From Palsa-872 sp036495195 (GTDB lineage Bacteria; Chloroflexota; Dormibacteria; Dormibacterales; Dormibacteraceae), in contig DASXNH010000132.1 in the NCBI GenBank assembly GCA_036495195.1, positions 1 to 8,165 on the forward strand: a stretch of 8,165 nt of DNA, written 5' to 3'. Each line of letters begins with the position of its first letter. Position 1 is the stretch's first letter. A model generated the notes under the pieces. It was not told the origin of the DNA. It worked only from the letters and a program-made list of their open reading frames with translations, and did no database searches. Of the stretch, positions 7,187 through 8,165 are shown piece after piece. Made by a program: the position numbers and the translations under genes.

Positions 7187-8083
7187 CGCCGGGCCCAGAA
7201 GGATCAGCCACAGCGTCGGGAACACGCAGCCGACGGTGGGGAGCAGGATCTTCAACGAGGCCTGGGCGGCTTCTGCGCGGATGCGAAGGCGTCGCTTCAC
7301 CCGCATCTGCGCCGAGTGCGCTGCGATGGTGCGGGCGATCGGGACGCCGGTCCGCTCCGCATGGAGGATCGATCGCACAAGCGCGACGAAATCCTCGATG
7401 CCTGTCGCCTGCCCCATCTCCTCCAGCGCTTCCGCTCGCGGCCTTCCGAGCTCGATCTCACGCAAGGCGCGAGCCACCAGCAGGGTGAGCGGACCTTCCT
7501 GGTGGCGCACGAGCTGCTCCAGCGCGCGATCCAGACCAAGACCGGCCTCCATGCTGATGGCCACCACGTCGAGGGCGTTGGGCAGCGCGCTCTCGAGCTC
7601 GGCGCGCCGCTGACGGACAAGCTGGTTGAGGTAGAGCACAGGCAGGTAGAAGCCGAACGCCGCGCCGGCCAGCAGTGCGACCCCCAGCGAAACGGGCGAT
7701 CCGATGAAGGCGCCGAGCGCCACGCCGACGGTGCCGAGGGTCGCCGCCCCGGCGATACGCAGTATCTGCAAGCCGGCGGGGTCCAGCCCGAGCGGAGCGC
7801 CAACGAAGTCCAGGTGGCGCCGAAAGGTGGCGGCCTGCGCGGCCGGCGTGAGTCGGAGCACCTGCAACGTGAACCACTTCCGTAGTGGCATCAGCAATCG
7901 CTCACCCAGGGGCTTTTCGAGCGCGAGGGCAACAGCGCTCTGGCCGAGGCCAATCTCCTGGCGCGCCAACCGCTGACGGGCGAGGGAAGCAGCGTCGCCG
8001 GTTCGCGAGCCACGTATGCCGATGAAGACGAGCCACACGCCACCGGCCGCCAGGATGCCAACGATGATCGGCAGCGCGTTCAT
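7157..8083 (-). CDS. tadC: Tad pilus assembly inner-membrane protein TadC (type II secretion F domain)
   Basis: TadC is one of two paired inner-membrane platform proteins of the Tad (Flp-type) pilus machine; with TadB it links the cytoplasmic ATPase TadA to assembly of the Flp pilin. The product is 308 residues, in the usual size range. An N-terminal membrane segment lies at about 3-23. Two adjacent hydrophobic segments lie at about 108-128 and 132-150, and a C-terminal one at about 280-305. The T2SSF domain begins at about 165 with ESALPNALDVVAISMEAGLGLDRAL, written here in single-letter code only as a landmark at 164-188, and includes LREIELGRPRAEALEEM (207-223) and LHAERTGVPIA (240-250). 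The frame stays open 25 codons upstream, but that stretch overlaps the end of tadB in another frame, so the ATG at 8083-8081 is preferred. This ATG overlaps the tadB stop as ATGA, indicating coupled translation. Confidence 0.93.
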   Translation of the reverse strand: MNALPIIVGILAAGGVWLVFIGIRGSRTGDAASLARQRLARQEIGLGQSAVALALEKPLGERLLMPLRKWFTLQVLRLTPAAQAATFRRHLDFVGAPLGLDPAGLQILRIAGAATLGTVGVALGAFIGSPVSLGVALLAGAAFGFYLPVLYLNQLVRQRRAELESALPNALDVVAISMEAGLGLDRALEQLVRHQEGPLTLLVARALREIELGRPRAEALEEMGQATGIEDFVALVRSILHAERTGVPIARTIAAHSAQMRVKRRLRIRAEAAQASLKILLPTVGCVFPTLWLILLGPALLVVLAIRH

Positions 8084-8165
8084 GCGATCTTCGTGATCCG
8101 CCGAATGATCACGTTTCCGATTACCAGCAACCCCACCGAGATTCCGATCATCACCCAACCCAACG
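8080..8165 (-). CDS. tadB: TadB, C-terminal end only
   Basis: Reading leftward from the window edge, an open frame of 27 full codons plus a TGA stop (8082-8080) encodes a hydrophobic tail, LGWVMIGISVGLLVIGNVII, then R-R-I-T-K-I-A. A last membrane helix followed by a basic isoleucine-rich end is typical of TadB, the usual partner encoded just upstream of tadC. The stop overlaps the tadC start as ATGA. The T2SSF domain and the rest of the protein lie outside the window, so the name rests on this tail and on the position before tadC. Confidence 0.75.
   Translation of the reverse strand, partial: LGWVMIGISVGLLVIGNVIIRRITKIA

Noticed and set aside
8084..8158. Longer tadC start giving 333 residues
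   Set aside because: The added 25 residues are hydrophilic and overlap the tadB tail, which reads as a proper membrane helix in another frame. The ATGA junction supports the later start.
1..8165. Mobile element, CRISPR array, toxin-antitoxin pair or defence system
   Set aside because: No direct-repeat array, transposase, integrase, terminal inverted repeats or small toxin-like gene pair was seen. All genes look chromosomal, and gaps between genes are under 80 bases.

Overview
The window is a high-GC bacterial chromosome segment with densely packed, ordinary-looking genes. It has no RNA gene, insertion sequence, CRISPR array or phage signature that I can see. Lineage cannot be fixed from this sequence. 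A type III (archaeal/eukaryotic-like) prolyl-tRNA synthetase, a long Rel-type (p)ppGpp enzyme, a Tad pilus locus, frequent GTG starts and weak Shine-Dalgarno sites would fit an actinobacterial, Chloroflexota or Dormibacterota-like soil bacterium. That placement is inference.

Layout, left to right: (1) 1-738 (+), the C-terminal half of prolyl-tRNA synthetase, ending in its zinc-binding tail. (2) 777-3743 (-), a 988-residue membrane-anchored protein with four GAF sensor domains and a C-terminal HD-GYP domain, convergent with proS. (3) 3744-3822, a 79-base divergent intergenic region that must carry the start signals of two signalling genes. (4) 3823-6542 and on to 7186 (+), three genes joined by 4-base GTGA stop/start overlaps: bifunctional Rel (ppGpp synthetase/hydrolase), a GNAT acetyltransferase and a glyoxalase II-like metallo-beta-lactamase-fold hydrolase. 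(5) 7157-8165 (-), tadC and the last codons of tadB, joined by an ATGA overlap and running toward the hydrolase gene with a 30-base tail-to-tail overlap.

The most notable feature of the layout is that the (p)ppGpp enzyme and a putative c-di-GMP phosphodiesterase are divergently transcribed from one short region, so two nucleotide second-messenger systems may share control. A Tad pilus locus, a typical output of surface-attachment control, lies nearby. I found no strong evidence of an undescribed system. The remaining points of interest are the four-GAF sensor architecture, a His-to-Asp change in the hydrolase metal motif, the start-site choices, and the gene overlaps.
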